IMG/VR virus record: IMGVR_UViG_3300049460_000312
Location: 186,001-250,000 of that record
DNA from: a virus
DNA: 64,000 nt
Strand: one strand, 5' to 3'
Position 1 is the stretch's first letter, and the number at the start of each line of letters is the position of its first letter. A program made the position numbers and the translations under genes. Below, piece after piece: positions 48,986 to 58,039 of the stretch. The notes under the pieces were generated by a model. That model did no database searches. It worked only from the letters and a program-made list of their open reading frames with translations, and was not told the origin of the DNA.

Positions 48986-48994
48986 GTAATATGT
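48986..48994 (-). promoter_or_regulatory. Early-type promoter box (ACATATTAC)
   Basis: Minus strand reads GCGACATATTACTAACGTAG, 55 bases before ATG 48931; shares the downstream AACGTAGA with the box at 36583. Confidence 0.65.
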
Positions 48995-49064
48995 CGCCAA
49001 AGAATTCTAGACTTCACTTGTACATGCCATGGTTCTAGCAGGTAAAAAGTTTATAGCAGCATAG

Positions 49065-49085
49065 AGCGGGGCTTTTGGCCCCGCT
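49065..49085 (-). terminator. Terminator with GCATA flank
   Basis: AGCGGGGC/GCCCCGCT stem with TTTT loop after the large adhesion gene ending at 49096; then CTATGCTGC on the minus strand. Confidence 0.8.
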
Positions 49086-49095
49086 CCTTATGCCG

Positions 49096-50901
49096 TTACA
49101 GCGCCGTAATCGTGCCGTCTGTGTTCAGCTGGTAATACGCACTATCCACTGTGCTCTGAACCTTTCGAGGCGATCCGTAAAAGTCATGGGGCTTCAATCC
49201 CACGATTTCCTGGATCGTGCCACTCTTGTACGCATACACCTTGCTGGTCTGCGCGTCAATGATGACGGTGCCCGGATTCGCTGGCGCGGCTGCTACCGCC
49301 GTCGCCGTCAAGGCCGACGTCTTGTAGAGCTTCCCAGTGAGACCTTCCACGGTTTGCAGCTTGCCATCACGCAGAGACTGCAGGAATGCCACGTTCATAG
49401 CGAGCGAGAGCTTCTGCGGCATCAACCCAGGCGGTAAGGTAGCGCTGAGGCTATTGAAGATCTGCACTGCCACATTCCCGCCAGGTGACAAACCAAACAG
49501 GGTACGGGCTTCTGCCATCAGCTGGGCCAAGGACACCTTGCCTGCTCGGAAGGTCAATTCCGGTCGTACCACCGTACTGGCCTTGTTATACGAGAAGGGC
49601 ACCCCAATGGCCTGAGTAATCACATCCCCATTCTTCATGGGCGTATTGCCCGCTGCGCCCGCATACCAGTAGGTGTAGGCCACACCACCTGAGTAATACT
49701 GCTCGCCGATGCGCTTGCCATTGAGCAGAATCTCGCCCCACACCGTACCCAGCGTGGAACCATCCAGATTCATCGACATATTGGCCTTCCCCAGGAAAGA
49801 CGCATACGCCTTGCCGCTATTCTGTTCATCCTGGTTTGTCGTCGGATTGCGCGAAGTCGAGAAGACGAATTCCGCGCCCTGGATGTTGTACACATAGCGG
49901 CCGGTGATCACGGACCCATCCGAAAGCGTCGCCAGCACGTTCAGGGTATTCAGACCAGCCGTTGAGACGCTCTGAGAGGGCACGGAGGCGGGCGCATACA
50001 AAGTCGTAGGGGTAACGACGACGATCGACTCCGAGCCGCCTGCAGCGATGTTATCGCTGTCTGCCATGCCTGCATACAGCGGGTGGTCGCCGTAGTGGCT
50101 GCGGATGAAGCCTACGTTCACTGGCACCCGGTCCACGTTCCCCGTCAGATAGGCACCAAACTTCGAGGCGATTGCATTGGCGGTCTTGAAGAACGCCGGG
50201 TCGGTGGTCGCGACATCGGCAATCGACGTCAGGTTGTAGCCGTGGTCAGTGATGATAATAATGCCGTTCCCGTTTTCCCGGTAGGTCACGATATCGTTCA
50301 CTGCTTGCGCTGTAATCCCGGGTGTAGGCTGCCAGTTGGAGCTGAGCATCAGCACACAGGCAAACTGCTCGTAATACGCCAGATTCGGATTGAGCAGGCC
50401 ACCACCATAGTCGTCCGGCGCGAGGAACGTCGGGGTGAAGCCCGCCAGCGCACAGACATTGGTCATGGTGTCGTAAAAGCCGCTACTCGATGCAGCATTA
50501 TTGGCTTTCACCGCATAGTTCGCCGGTGAGATCACATCGCCCATGATCAGGACTTTCTTGTTCCCCGCTGCTACCTTGGAGGGATTGGCCACCCAGTTCA
50601 ACGCGTTATACAGATACTTACAGGCCGGGGTCAACCCCGCAAAGCTCGCCTGGGCCGGGTTCGCTCCATTGTAGAACTTGGGGAAGCCGCCGTCGTACAC
50701 CACCCGCCCGCGCCCGTCTTCCGTGACTGCAATAAACGGATTGGCAGGCGTGAGGGTGTCGTAAGCGATGTACTTGGAAATGGATGGCGCCGCCGCATTC
50801 TTCGTGACTGCGACCTGGGTGATGTCACCACTGAAGGTGAAGGAGATCGTTTGGGGATCGAAGTACGACCCCGGAGCGACGCTAGGCGTAATGGTCCCCA
50901 T
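49096..50901 (-). CDS. Large probable virion/adhesion protein
   Basis: Protein of 601 residues. The first 35 residues (TPSVAPGSYFDPQTISFTFS) resemble the small beta domain found at the end of chitobiases and in phage tail proteins. A middle region (about 120-230: KKVLIMGDVISP, ..ACVLMLSSNWQPTP, ..GIIIITDHGYN) looks like a glutamine-amidotransferase-type Rossmann fold (ThuA-like), tentative. The C-terminus (about 480-601) is fibre-like. It leads an adhesion gene cluster. No signal peptide. Function inferred from composition and context only. Confidence 0.5.
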   Translation of the reverse strand: MGTITPSVAPGSYFDPQTISFTFSGDITQVAVTKNAAAPSISKYIAYDTLTPANPFIAVTEDGRGRVVYDGGFPKFYNGANPAQASFAGLTPACKYLYNALNWVANPSKVAAGNKKVLIMGDVISPANYAVKANNAASSSGFYDTMTNVCALAGFTPTFLAPDDYGGGLLNPNLAYYEQFACVLMLSSNWQPTPGITAQAVNDIVTYRENGNGIIIITDHGYNLTSIADVATTDPAFFKTANAIASKFGAYLTGNVDRVPVNVGFIRSHYGDHPLYAGMADSDNIAAGGSESIVVVTPTTLYAPASVPSQSVSTAGLNTLNVLATLSDGSVITGRYVYNIQGAEFVFSTSRNPTTNQDEQNSGKAYASFLGKANMSMNLDGSTLGTVWGEILLNGKRIGEQYYSGGVAYTYWYAGAAGNTPMKNGDVITQAIGVPFSYNKASTVVRPELTFRAGKVSLAQLMAEARTLFGLSPGGNVAVQIFNSLSATLPPGLMPQKLSLAMNVAFLQSLRDGKLQTVEGLTGKLYKTSALTATAVAAAPANPGTVIIDAQTSKVYAYKSGTIQEIVGLKPHDFYGSPRKVQSTVDSAYYQLNTDGTITAL

Positions 50902-50909
50902 GTTTCACC

Positions 50910-51269
50910 TCAGACTTCATTCAGGACAACAAATACCCGGATGATAAACGACAGCGTCGCCGTGTGCTGGTTTACCACCCGTACCTGGCCGGTTTCCTTG
51001 AAGCCGATGCCGGCCACCGCACCCGCCGGCACGTAAAAACCGTTAGTGGGGGAACCTACGTCCGTATCGAGCACATACACTTCAATTTCGGTCTTGGTCA
51101 GGTTGTACTTGGCTGCGTCGGCGCCTAGCGCAGCGGCACAGTCAAAGTCCCACACCTGAGCTGCAGTGAGGTCAGTCTTGGCCACATTGAGATAAGAGCG
51201 CCGCCCATACAGCGCCGCCTTGGACACGAGAATCGCGTCCTTCAGATTAGGGTAAGGTCCGGTAGCCAT
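50910..51269 (-). CDS. Small probable virion protein
   Basis: Protein of 119 residues (MATGPYPNLKDAILVSKAAL...), beta-rich C-terminal half (FYVPAGAVAGIGFKETGQVR). It precedes the large adhesion gene by 8 bases. Likely a tail component by context. No family match. Confidence 0.5.
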   Translation of the reverse strand: MATGPYPNLKDAILVSKAALYGRRSYLNVAKTDLTAAQVWDFDCAAALGADAAKYNLTKTEIEVYVLDTDVGSPTNGFYVPAGAVAGIGFKETGQVRVVNQHTATLSFIIRVFVVLNEV

Positions 51270-51346
51270 AACTCGCTTGTCGAAAACAAAAAAAAAATAA
51301 AGACTCACGGGTTGTGAGCCAAACTCATAGTAATCGACGGCATAAA

Positions 51347-51370
51347 GGGGAGAGGTGTGACCCTCTCCCC
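51347..51370 (-). terminator. Terminator with GGCATAA flank
   Basis: GGGGAGAGG/CCTCTCCCC stem after the gene ending at 51416; then TTTATGCCG on the minus strand. Confidence 0.8.
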
Positions 51371-51415
51371 CGAGCTTCAAGAACCTACGAGAAAAGCTTA
51401 CACCGATCTACTACG

Positions 51416-51934
51416 TTAAGACAAACGTAAGGTATGCGTGTCCAAAACGTTTTTGACGTGCAAGATGCCACCCAGCGGAACGTGTTGATTGTCCAGACCA
51501 GGGAGTACATTGCCGCTATCCCGGACCACGGGTTCGATATGAGTTTGCCAGAACTCCACCGGACACCCCGCGTACGGCTGAAACTGGTCGCCTTCCAGAA
51601 CTGAGAGGAAAGGCAACTGTCGATCGACGGCTTCGTGAGGGTCACGCAATGCCACCACGTGACGACCCCCACCTACTACCAAATAGTTACTTTCACACAG
51701 CAGTTCGCCACCGATGTAGCCCACCGTCGTACGACAGATGTAATGCATGGGTTGCGTCTTGTACTGGTGAATGAAGTGCGCCCCGCTCTCGTGAAGACTC
51801 TGTAAGAAGTCAAACGCGAGCACTTCTACAAACTTGCACAAACGATTGCGCACGTTGCGATAAAGCATTTCATACTGCTGGAAACGCATCCGGTCCTGCA
51901 TCGTAACGTGACCACAAACTTCGTTGTTGAACAT
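51416..51934 (-). CDS. Hypothetical protein
   Basis: Protein of 172 residues with several Cys and His (NEVCGHVTM, YICRTTVGY, ELLCESNYL, HVVALRDPHEAVD). Starts after a 268-base gap. No known family; metal binding possible. Confidence 0.55.
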   Translation of the reverse strand: MFNNEVCGHVTMQDRMRFQQYEMLYRNVRNRLCKFVEVLAFDFLQSLHESGAHFIHQYKTQPMHYICRTTVGYIGGELLCESNYLVVGGGRHVVALRDPHEAVDRQLPFLSVLEGDQFQPYAGCPVEFWQTHIEPVVRDSGNVLPGLDNQHVPLGGILHVKNVLDTHTLRLS

Positions 51935-52202
51935 CTCTAGCTACACCTTTCTCTGAGGTTATCGAATAGAAGAGATTTTCAGGCTGGCTTCTTTCCCTGT
52001 CACTATTAGTATCATTTTTATCGTGCTACATTGGCCGTTACTGAATTCTTACGGAAAAACCCTTCCACCAAGATTACTGCTTCCTAGTAAAAAATATATT
52101 TTCCTCATCTTCTTACTTTTGGTTGATCTCCAGCAACGAGGGATGGATTTCGCCTGCCTCCCCAGGACAGGTGTCTATCTTTTTTCCTCGCGCCACCCCC
52201 GA
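51935..52202. other. Non-coding gap
   Basis: AT-richer stretch of 268 bases. On the minus strand ATGATACTAATAG (about 51999-52012) loosely resembles a promoter box before the gene starting at 51934. I see no convincing gene or strong hairpin. Confidence 0.3.
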
Positions 52203-52514
52203 TTACCGTGCTATCGTAATGCCCTTCACACGGGTCTTTCTCAACTGCGGTGCTGCCTGGCGTCGAGATGCCAAGCGACGCACTTGATGCGCTTTACGGC
52301 TTTGCTGCGTGCGCACTTCCTTGTTGATGGCATTCACCCACCCCATCTGGGCATGCATCGTGGTGTTTTCGTAACGCGTGTGGCCAGTGGCCCACCAGCT
52401 ACGCCATGACCAATCCTGATCGGCAGCACTGGCTGCTGAAACCAGTGCCCCGAGCTTCTGTCTAAGCATGGTCCGTACGGTGGCTGAGCCACCGATCACG
52501 AGTACGTTACTCAT
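52203..52514 (-). CDS. Small basic protein
   Basis: Protein of 103 residues from ATG 52514 (AGGAAGAAC). Starts MSNVLVIGGSATVRTMLRQK, then Trp-rich and strongly Arg-rich C-terminus (VRRLASRRQAAPQLRKTRVK), suggesting nucleic-acid binding. Function unknown. Confidence 0.55.
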   Translation of the reverse strand: MSNVLVIGGSATVRTMLRQKLGALVSAASAADQDWSWRSWWATGHTRYENTTMHAQMGWVNAINKEVRTQQSRKAHQVRRLASRRQAAPQLRKTRVKGITIAR

Positions 52515-52596
52515 TTCTTGTTCTTCCTGTTTTGCGAACTGACTTCGGTCCGTACTATGTTCCTCGCGGTATATTCGTGCATATGCACACGGCATA

Positions 52597-52893
52597 CTAG
52601 AGATTGCCAAATGTACCAGCAGGCATCCGCGCTTCAGCTTCGGTCACTGCGCGAGCCAATAGGACCTGCCGGGTAGCACCGGGGGTGGTCAGATAGACGT
52701 GCAGCATCGCCAGTAATTCATCCGGTGTGTACTCGCCTTCGAGCAGGATCACCGGTGTGCTGTCTTGCGTACTGCGCTGATGCCAGAGCGTGTCCGGCGT
52801 CTGGTCATTCCAGTCCGGTAGCGGGTCTTTCGTCGCATTCAGAATCACCCGTGCTTCGTCATCCGTCATCTGCGTGAAATTCATCACGGTCAT
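52597..52893 (-). CDS. Hypothetical acidic protein
   Basis: Protein of 98 residues; ATG 52893 chosen because AGGAG lies 6 bases before it. Globular, acidic. No family recognised. Confidence 0.58.
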   Translation of the reverse strand: MTVMNFTQMTDDEARVILNATKDPLPDWNDQTPDTLWHQRSTQDSTPVILLEGEYTPDELLAMLHVYLTTPGATRQVLLARAVTEAEARMPAGTFGNL

Positions 52894-52991
52894 GATCATC
52901 TCCTAAGTGAGGTACGAATAAGGCAACAGAGCTGTGTCGTAGGCACAGCTAAAAATGGAAAAGCAAAACCCCCCGTCAGGCTGGACTGGCT

Positions 52992-53019
52992 GTCTCTACA
53001 ACCGCAAGGTCGTAGAGAC
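52992..53019 (-). terminator. Hairpin after the gene ending at 53075
   Basis: GTCTCTAC/GTAGAGAC perfect stem, 56 bases after the stop. No GGCATAA flank; tentative terminator. Confidence 0.5.
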
Positions 53020-53074
53020 GCGTCTCAGAGCAGCAGCAAGCTGCTCCATCGAATAGAGTCGGGAGGTAAAAAAT

Positions 53075-53608
53075 TCAGATCCAGCAGTTCAACTCATCGT
53101 CCCAGAACTTGGTCGCGCGGTACGCGCGTTCGAAGTCATAGCCGTCCCACTCGTGGAACTCCATCATGTCGTGGACTTTGATTCGGTCGTTGTTCAGATA
53201 CACGGCGCGGATCTTGTTGTAACAGCGCACGATGATTTCCGTATCAGGAATCAGCTGACTCAGGGCCAGGGCATCTTGATTGACAGAGAGTGCCGATGCC
53301 CACAGCACGAGCGGTCGTTGATGATGACCTTTGATCGCATTCGTGAGCACGATGAGTTCAAACATCGCCTGATCACCACCGGCCTGACGGGTGAGTACGA
53401 GCTCGTGGCGCTGCTCACGAACCTGACCGCGACTGAGCAGCAAGCGACAGCTCGACGATTGATTGCGCTCGCGTTGCTCAGCGAACTGCTGGCGGGACTG
53501 GGCAATCTGCTCAATGGTGATTTCCAGATCCTTGGCCTTGAGCGTGCTCTCGGGCGTGGTGTCGTGTTCGTACAACTCCGTGGTGCCGGGAAACTTCTTT
53601 CCAAACAT
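53075..53608 (-). CDS. Hypothetical protein
   Basis: Protein of 177 residues. N-terminal helical part rich in Gln/Arg (IEQIAQSRQQFAEQRERNQ), then hydrophobic strands and an aromatic C-terminus. Early-type box 29 bases upstream. No family recognised. Confidence 0.6.
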   Translation of the reverse strand: MFGKKFPGTTELYEHDTTPESTLKAKDLEITIEQIAQSRQQFAEQRERNQSSSCRLLLSRGQVREQRHELVLTRQAGGDQAMFELIVLTNAIKGHHQRPLVLWASALSVNQDALALSQLIPDTEIIVRCYNKIRAVYLNNDRIKVHDMMEFHEWDGYDFERAYRATKFWDDELNCWI

Positions 53609-53636
53609 TGTGTTTCTCCTAGGGGTTTACATGTAG

Positions 53637-53645
53637 GTGATATAT
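53637..53645 (-). promoter_or_regulatory. Early-type promoter box (ATATATCAC)
   Basis: Minus strand reads ACCATATATCACCTACATG, 29 bases before ATG 53608. Confidence 0.62.
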
Positions 53646-53680
53646 GGTCAGAAGAAGTTAGAAATGGCTCGACGGCATAA

Positions 53681-53702
53681 AAGCCAGCCCGTAGGCCGGC
53701 TT
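53681..53702 (-). terminator. Terminator with GGCATAA flank
   Basis: AAGCCAGCC/GGCCGGCTT stem after the gene ending at 53706; then TTATGCCG on the minus strand. Confidence 0.8.
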
Positions 53703-53705
53703 TTA

Positions 53706-53930
53706 TTAGTAGTAGACTCGCTCGGCCCACCAGCCCATGTTGTCGATACCGCCGCCAGACGGATTCAGACGAATCTGGATACGGATGTCTTTCGACAGTT
53801 CCTTCAGGTCATCCGTGATACCACTGGCAATCAACAACACGCGGTAACCACGGAACAGCAAGCGCTTGGCGTAAGCGCTGACCTCGGGGGCTTGTGCTTC
53901 AAAGAGTACGACTTTAGGGAGGGGTCGCAT
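53706..53930 (-). CDS. Small hypothetical protein
   Basis: Protein of 74 residues with alternating hydrophobic strands (KVVLFEAQAPEV, YRVLLIASGITDDL), reminiscent of a small Rossmann-like fold. Weak ribosome site. Function unknown. Confidence 0.5.
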   Translation of the reverse strand: MRPLPKVVLFEAQAPEVSAYAKRLLFRGYRVLLIASGITDDLKELSKDIRIQIRLNPSGGGIDNMGWWAERVYY

Positions 53931-53960
53931 GATGGTAGATAAAGGTGATGGAACACACCA

Positions 53961-54395
53961 TTAAGTCATCGCCACGCCATTGAGCAGATAGATCTCCCAC
54001 TCGGATTCGACGTAGAAGACCTTACCTGTCGCGAGTGTGATGAACATCCGGCCCGAGCCCTTGTCTTTAACGGGAGCGTGTGCGGCATCCGCCACCCAGG
54101 CGCTGCCGTTGTACGAGTACGCCACCTGGTTAGGTACATCGTAAATGATATCCGTTGGCGTCGCGGCTGCCTGGGCGTTCGTCAGTTCCGTCGACGAGGT
54201 AATGAAAAACGCCGGTTGCAGAGCGAAGTCGAACTTCAGCTGGTTGGTGCCATCCACTGCGATAAAACCAATCTTGCCGGCAGCCCCTGACTGAATCGTC
54301 TTGTCACGAGCCGTATTGAAAGCGGTTTCAGCAGCGAGCGCGTTAGCCCCATCGGCCAATTGCTTGCCGTTGATATTGGGATACGGAACAGCCAT
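53961..54395 (-). CDS. Small tail/adhesion-type protein
   Basis: Protein of 144 residues beginning MAVPYPNINGKQLADGANAL, with strand-rich YSYNGSAWVADAAHAPVKDK. The YNGSAW motif is typical of phage tail fibre and collar-adjacent proteins. It lies in a tight three-gene set (55909 to 53961). Confidence 0.55.
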   Translation of the reverse strand: MAVPYPNINGKQLADGANALAAETAFNTARDKTIQSGAAGKIGFIAVDGTNQLKFDFALQPAFFITSSTELTNAQAAATPTDIIYDVPNQVAYSYNGSAWVADAAHAPVKDKGSGRMFITLATGKVFYVESEWEIYLLNGVAMT

Positions 54396-54398
54396 CTC

Positions 54399-54809
54399 TT
54401 AACTCCCTGCGTGAATGACGATGGTGTTGCCAGTCTGGGTATAGCCCAGCACACCGTTGCTGCAGTAGACAAAGCGACCCGGTCCTACGTCGGCGAGTAG
54501 CCGGTTGCCAGTCACCTTGACCCAGGAACCACCACTCCAATCCCAGCGACTGCCGTCACGCAGATCGTAGATAGACCCGCCTGGGCCCGCCTGCTCGCGT
54601 GCTTTCGCATCGGCGAGCTGGGTATCGGTGAGGATAAATTCCCCCAGCGCTACCAGCCCGCCTGCTACCAGGGTCTTGCTCGCATCGCCTTTGGTAAAAT
54701 ACGTGGCGCTCACACCCAGGGCCGGCACATTAGCTGCGTGATACGTCGCTGCTCGTGACTGAATAGCCGTGGCTGTGGTGCTTGAGAGTACTGTTTTATT
54801 GGAAAGCAT
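54399..54809 (-). CDS. Small tail/adhesion-type protein
   Basis: Protein of 136 residues; contains WSGGSWVKVTGNRLL, similar in style to YNGSAW motifs of tail proteins. It overlaps the upstream gene by one base (stop/start) and precedes the next by 3 bases. Probable virion component. Confidence 0.55.
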   Translation of the reverse strand: MLSNKTVLSSTTATAIQSRAATYHAANVPALGVSATYFTKGDASKTLVAGGLVALGEFILTDTQLADAKAREQAGPGGSIYDLRDGSRWDWSGGSWVKVTGNRLLADVGPGRFVYCSNGVLGYTQTGNTIVIHAGS

Positions 54810-55909
54810 TACATGAACCTCCGCACCGTATCGGGTCCGGCGTGAAATGTTTTACCCGTAATCGGGTTATGGAAGATCCGCCATACGCTCAGGGCTTGCA
54901 CCATCTGCAGATCGGTCATCACCGCACTGCCGCTCCAGGAGTTGTCCGCGTTCTGGGTCCAGATTTGCTTGTTAAACAAATCGAAGATATAACGCTGGTC
55001 GCCCGTGAACTTGAGCGTTTTGAACAAGGCATTCTGTTGCGATTCGGCGGTGTAACCGTACGCACACGGACCGCGGAAGATCGCCAGCGACGGATCAGCA
55101 CTCAGATCCACCGTGAAGTCAGCGCTCGGCTTATACGTCTGGTAACTGGCGCCAAACTCCGTGGTCGAGAAGGTGATGATGTCACCATTACGGACGATCT
55201 TGATACGCGTCGGTCCCAGACTACCCCAGCCCTGACCGGCCGTATTAGCCACATAGCCTGCGGCGGTGGCTGATGCGCCATAGCCACCGTTACCGTAGGC
55301 AATCTGGTCGCTGGAGAAAAGATTCTTGGCGCCCGTCTTTTGCTGGTAGTTCTTGCCCACGAACCAGGACTTGCTGTTGCCACCCGGACTACGGATTGCC
55401 GTGAGCTTGTTCTCGTAGCCCGTAACCGGATCACGGGCAAAGGCGGCGACCAGACCTACATCGTCATCATCCGTATTGTCCGATGAGATCTCAACTTCGA
55501 GCGTGTACTGGTCGTACTTCTTTTTGCTCACAAAGCCCAGAATCGAGGCTGAGTTAAGCGTACTCATGATCGTGTCGGTGCCGCTGTCATACGACCAGCT
55601 GGAGAGCTCGCTCGGCAGGGCTGGTTGTGCATCCGTGCCAGTCTGGTGCGAAAAGCGATACCAGTTATTGAACACGTCCGCCATCGAGACGGTGCGAGCT
55701 TTTTCGTTGGCCAGCTCAGTGGCGTTTTCAGTGATCGAGGCCAGCGTCACGAGCCGGAAAGGTTTGGGTATGCCGTTGTTATCAGCCTGGATATACGAGC
55801 CTTCCTGACTGATCGGGAAAGCAGCTTCCATGCGGGCTTTGGCCTCTGCCTGCACTGCAGCGATCGTGGTCGGGCTGGCAAGCTGGCCTTGGAGCGGAAA
55901 TGTGGACAT
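54809..55909 (-). CDS. Probable tail/adhesion protein
   Basis: Protein of 366 residues. The region about 110-280 (DQYTLEVEISSDNTDDDDVG then LVAAFARD, GGNSKSWFVGK, TRIKIVRNGDIITFSTTEFG) has the strand order of a concanavalin/laminin-type lectin sandwich, as in glycan-binding tail proteins. The C-terminus has WTQNADNSWSGSA. First gene of a three-gene set on this strand; upstream TTTTATGTTC resembles the putative 5' ends of the non-coding RNAs. Confidence 0.55.
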   Translation of the reverse strand: MSTFPLQGQLASPTTIAAVQAEAKARMEAAFPISQEGSYIQADNNGIPKPFRLVTLASITENATELANEKARTVSMADVFNNWYRFSHQTGTDAQPALPSELSSWSYDSGTDTIMSTLNSASILGFVSKKKYDQYTLEVEISSDNTDDDDVGLVAAFARDPVTGYENKLTAIRSPGGNSKSWFVGKNYQQKTGAKNLFSSDQIAYGNGGYGASATAAGYVANTAGQGWGSLGPTRIKIVRNGDIITFSTTEFGASYQTYKPSADFTVDLSADPSLAIFRGPCAYGYTAESQQNALFKTLKFTGDQRYIFDLFNKQIWTQNADNSWSGSAVMTDLQMVQALSVWRIFHNPITGKTFHAGPDTVRRFM

Positions 55910-55999
55910 GGCTTTATAAGAAGGGATTGAACATAAAATTACAGGACTAAATACACTTTATGAGCCGTCTCACCTTTCTTCCTTTCCCCGGGGTCTACC

Positions 56000-56590
56000 A
56001 TGTTGTCCAAGCTGTCTCTCCTTGCACGGTTAGCCGTGATTGCTGTCGCCATCTATCTGTTTCTTGCTGAGACCACCGGACCCGTGATGGTCTACTGGGC
56101 TGTTGGCGCGGGGATCTGTTTTGCCACACTGTTCAAGCTCAAACGCAAGACCCCGAAGGGCGAGGAAGTGACGATGCCCAAGCAGATTCCGACCACCGAT
56201 GGCCGTGTCGCTTATGCTGGTAAGGCAAAAGCGTTCACCACGTACTTCGGCGGCCGGGACATCGATCCCGAATCGATCAGTATGGCAGCGATGCGCCGGG
56301 AAGACGGTTATATCGTGGCATTGGATAAGCAGGGTGGCTACGACGAGCTCGTCTTCGTGCTGTTTAACATGAAGCTGATTCGTGAGCCTGGCAGGCACAC
56401 CACCATGAATTGGGAGAAGGGTTACCTGACATCGGAAGGCCGATTTGTCTCAGGCAAGAAGGTAATCAAAATCGCCCAACTCGCCGGCCAGTTGCCAAAC
56501 GACACGCCGATGGAGCGTCTGTTCTCCATCAGGGATTTGTACCCGGACGAGCCGACTCTGGCCCGGCAGGCAATGGCTGTAGTGGGTTAA
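56000..56590 (+). CDS. Membrane protein, plus-strand singleton
   Basis: Protein of 196 residues with two membrane helices near the start (about 8-23 and 28-45) and a cytoplasmic domain of about 140 residues. It is the only plus-strand gene in 22-64 kb and is flanked by its own hairpin terminator, suggesting independent control or recent acquisition. No family recognised. Confidence 0.62.
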   Translation: MLSKLSLLARLAVIAVAIYLFLAETTGPVMVYWAVGAGICFATLFKLKRKTPKGEEVTMPKQIPTTDGRVAYAGKAKAFTTYFGGRDIDPESISMAAMRREDGYIVALDKQGGYDELVFVLFNMKLIREPGRHTTMNWEKGYLTSEGRFVSGKKVIKIAQLAGQLPNDTPMERLFSIRDLYPDEPTLARQAMAVVG

Positions 56591-56601
56591 TCGGAATAAA
56601 A

Positions 56602-56625
56602 AGCAGAGAGCGACCGCTCTCTGCT
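56602..56625. terminator. Bidirectional terminator between convergent genes
   Basis: Perfect AGCAGAGAGC/GCTCTCTGCT stem; followed by TTTATGTCG on the plus strand and TTTTTATTCCG on the minus strand. Confidence 0.85.
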
Positions 56626-56634
56626 TTTATGTCG

Positions 56635-57312
56635 TTAAGATGTAAAGGGCGTAGCCTGAGGAGTAAAGGCGCTGGTGTAAAGAGCCTTCCCTTTTGAAAG
56701 ACGAACCTCGTCCATATAACCTGGAAAGGTGCCGTTACCATTCTGTACGTTACCAATGATGAGTGGGCCCGTATTTACCCCAAACGTTTGTGAGCTCACA
56801 AACGAACCCACTAACGCCCCGTTATACCATGCAGACCACGTGTTACCCGATCGCGTAACAGCAAAGTGAAACCACTGCCCGGTGACGAGAATGTCATTTA
56901 CCAACAACTGGGCCTGTCCGGCATTGCCTGCGAGCTTCAGATAAATTTTACGCTGATAGAATTCAATCCAGCATCGATTAACCTGATTCATGTCGGGCGA
57001 TTTTTCTATAAAAACGGTGTCGTTCGCCACCGTCGTCAGATAACACCAGGCCTCCATGGTACAGTCTGCATTGAACTGCAGGTCAGCTGCATTGGGAGTG
57101 GTGACCATCGCGTTCGCGCCAGTCGGCAATAGCGAGGAACCCCCGAACCTGGCCTGAACGGTGCTGAGCGCCGCACCATTCGAAGCCGTCATCGGGTGAC
57201 CGTACACGTCAACGATATTGGTTGAGCCGTTTGCCCCGTCGGCATGCAGGAGAAGGGAGGTAAAATTAGCCGCGACTACCTGACTGCGAGTCGCTAGAAG
57301 GGATTCAAACAT
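56635..57312 (-). CDS. LamG-like lectin-domain protein (copy 1)
   Basis: Protein of 225 residues, one concanavalin/LamG sandwich: LLLHADGANGSTNIVDVYGH (start), ADLQFNADCTMEAWCYLTTV, WFHFAVTRSGNTWSAWYNGA then GTFPGYMDEVRLSKGKALYT and APF ending. These blocks recur in the genes at 57332, 58040 and 59577. It begins MFESLL like its paralogues (ML/FE.LL). Such domains bind glycans; a receptor-binding virion protein is likely. AAGGAAAAAGG site. Confidence 0.75.
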   Translation of the reverse strand: MFESLLATRSQVVAANFTSLLLHADGANGSTNIVDVYGHPMTASNGAALSTVQARFGGSSLLPTGANAMVTTPNAADLQFNADCTMEAWCYLTTVANDTVFIEKSPDMNQVNRCWIEFYQRKIYLKLAGNAGQAQLLVNDILVTGQWFHFAVTRSGNTWSAWYNGALVGSFVSSQTFGVNTGPLIIGNVQNGNGTFPGYMDEVRLSKGKALYTSAFTPQATPFTS

Positions 57313-57331
57313 ATCGCTTTTCCCTTTTTCC

Positions 57332-58030
57332 TTAGGAGGTAAATGGTGCGCTCGGCGGCGTGAACGCTGTGGTGTAAAGCGCTATGCCCTTCACCGTACG
57401 AAACTCGTCGATATAGCCGTTATAGTTGAAGGGCTTGGAACTGGTCGTTAATCCCCAGTTACCAATCATCAGAGGTCCGGCATAATTACCGAAAGTTGCC
57501 GAGCTGGTCCGAGTTCCCGCAGCTACTCCATCTATCCACAGCGTATAAAGATTTCCCAGCCGGGTCAACGCGATGTGTTGCCATTGACCTGCTTTAAGTG
57601 CACCGGCATTCACGATCTTGGTGGCGGGCTGCGGCTCTCCATCCAGTTTCAGATAGGCCGTGCCTTGATAGAATTCAATATACGACGACTGTGCAGCACT
57701 TGACCAGTTCGACAGATACTTGCAAACCGGCATCGAATCGTAGTTACTGAAATCAATGAGATACGACCAGAATTCCAGCGTGAAGTCGGCGTCAAACCGT
57801 AACGTAGCATCATCGGTCACGACGATACTCGATGCCCAGTTAGGAAAGGAGGCCGACGCTCCCCCAAATTTAGAAAACGCGGTAGTGAGGGAGCCTGAGT
57901 TCGATGCTGTACACGTCCGACCATGGACGTCGACAATATTGGTCGAACCATTCGTCCCATCAAAATGTAGCAGCAACCGATTTGGATCAAGCGCCTGTGG
58001 TTTTCTGATAGCTAACAAAGCTTCTAACAT
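57332..58030 (-). CDS. LamG-like lectin-domain protein (copy 2)
   Basis: Protein of 232 residues, close paralogue of copy 1: LLLHFDGTNGSTNIVDVHGR, LRFDADFTLEFWSYL, WQHIALTRLGNLYTLWIDGV, NYNGYIDEFRTVKGIALYTT then FTPPSAPFTS. Start MLEALL with AAGGATAAATT. Spaced 19 bases from copy 1. Probable glycan-binding tail protein. Confidence 0.75.
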   Translation of the reverse strand: MLEALLAIRKPQALDPNRLLLHFDGTNGSTNIVDVHGRTCTASNSGSLTTAFSKFGGASASFPNWASSIVVTDDATLRFDADFTLEFWSYLIDFSNYDSMPVCKYLSNWSSAAQSSYIEFYQGTAYLKLDGEPQPATKIVNAGALKAGQWQHIALTRLGNLYTLWIDGVAAGTRTSSATFGNYAGPLMIGNWGLTTSSKPFNYNGYIDEFRTVKGIALYTTAFTPPSAPFTS

Positions 58031-58039
58031 AATTTATCC

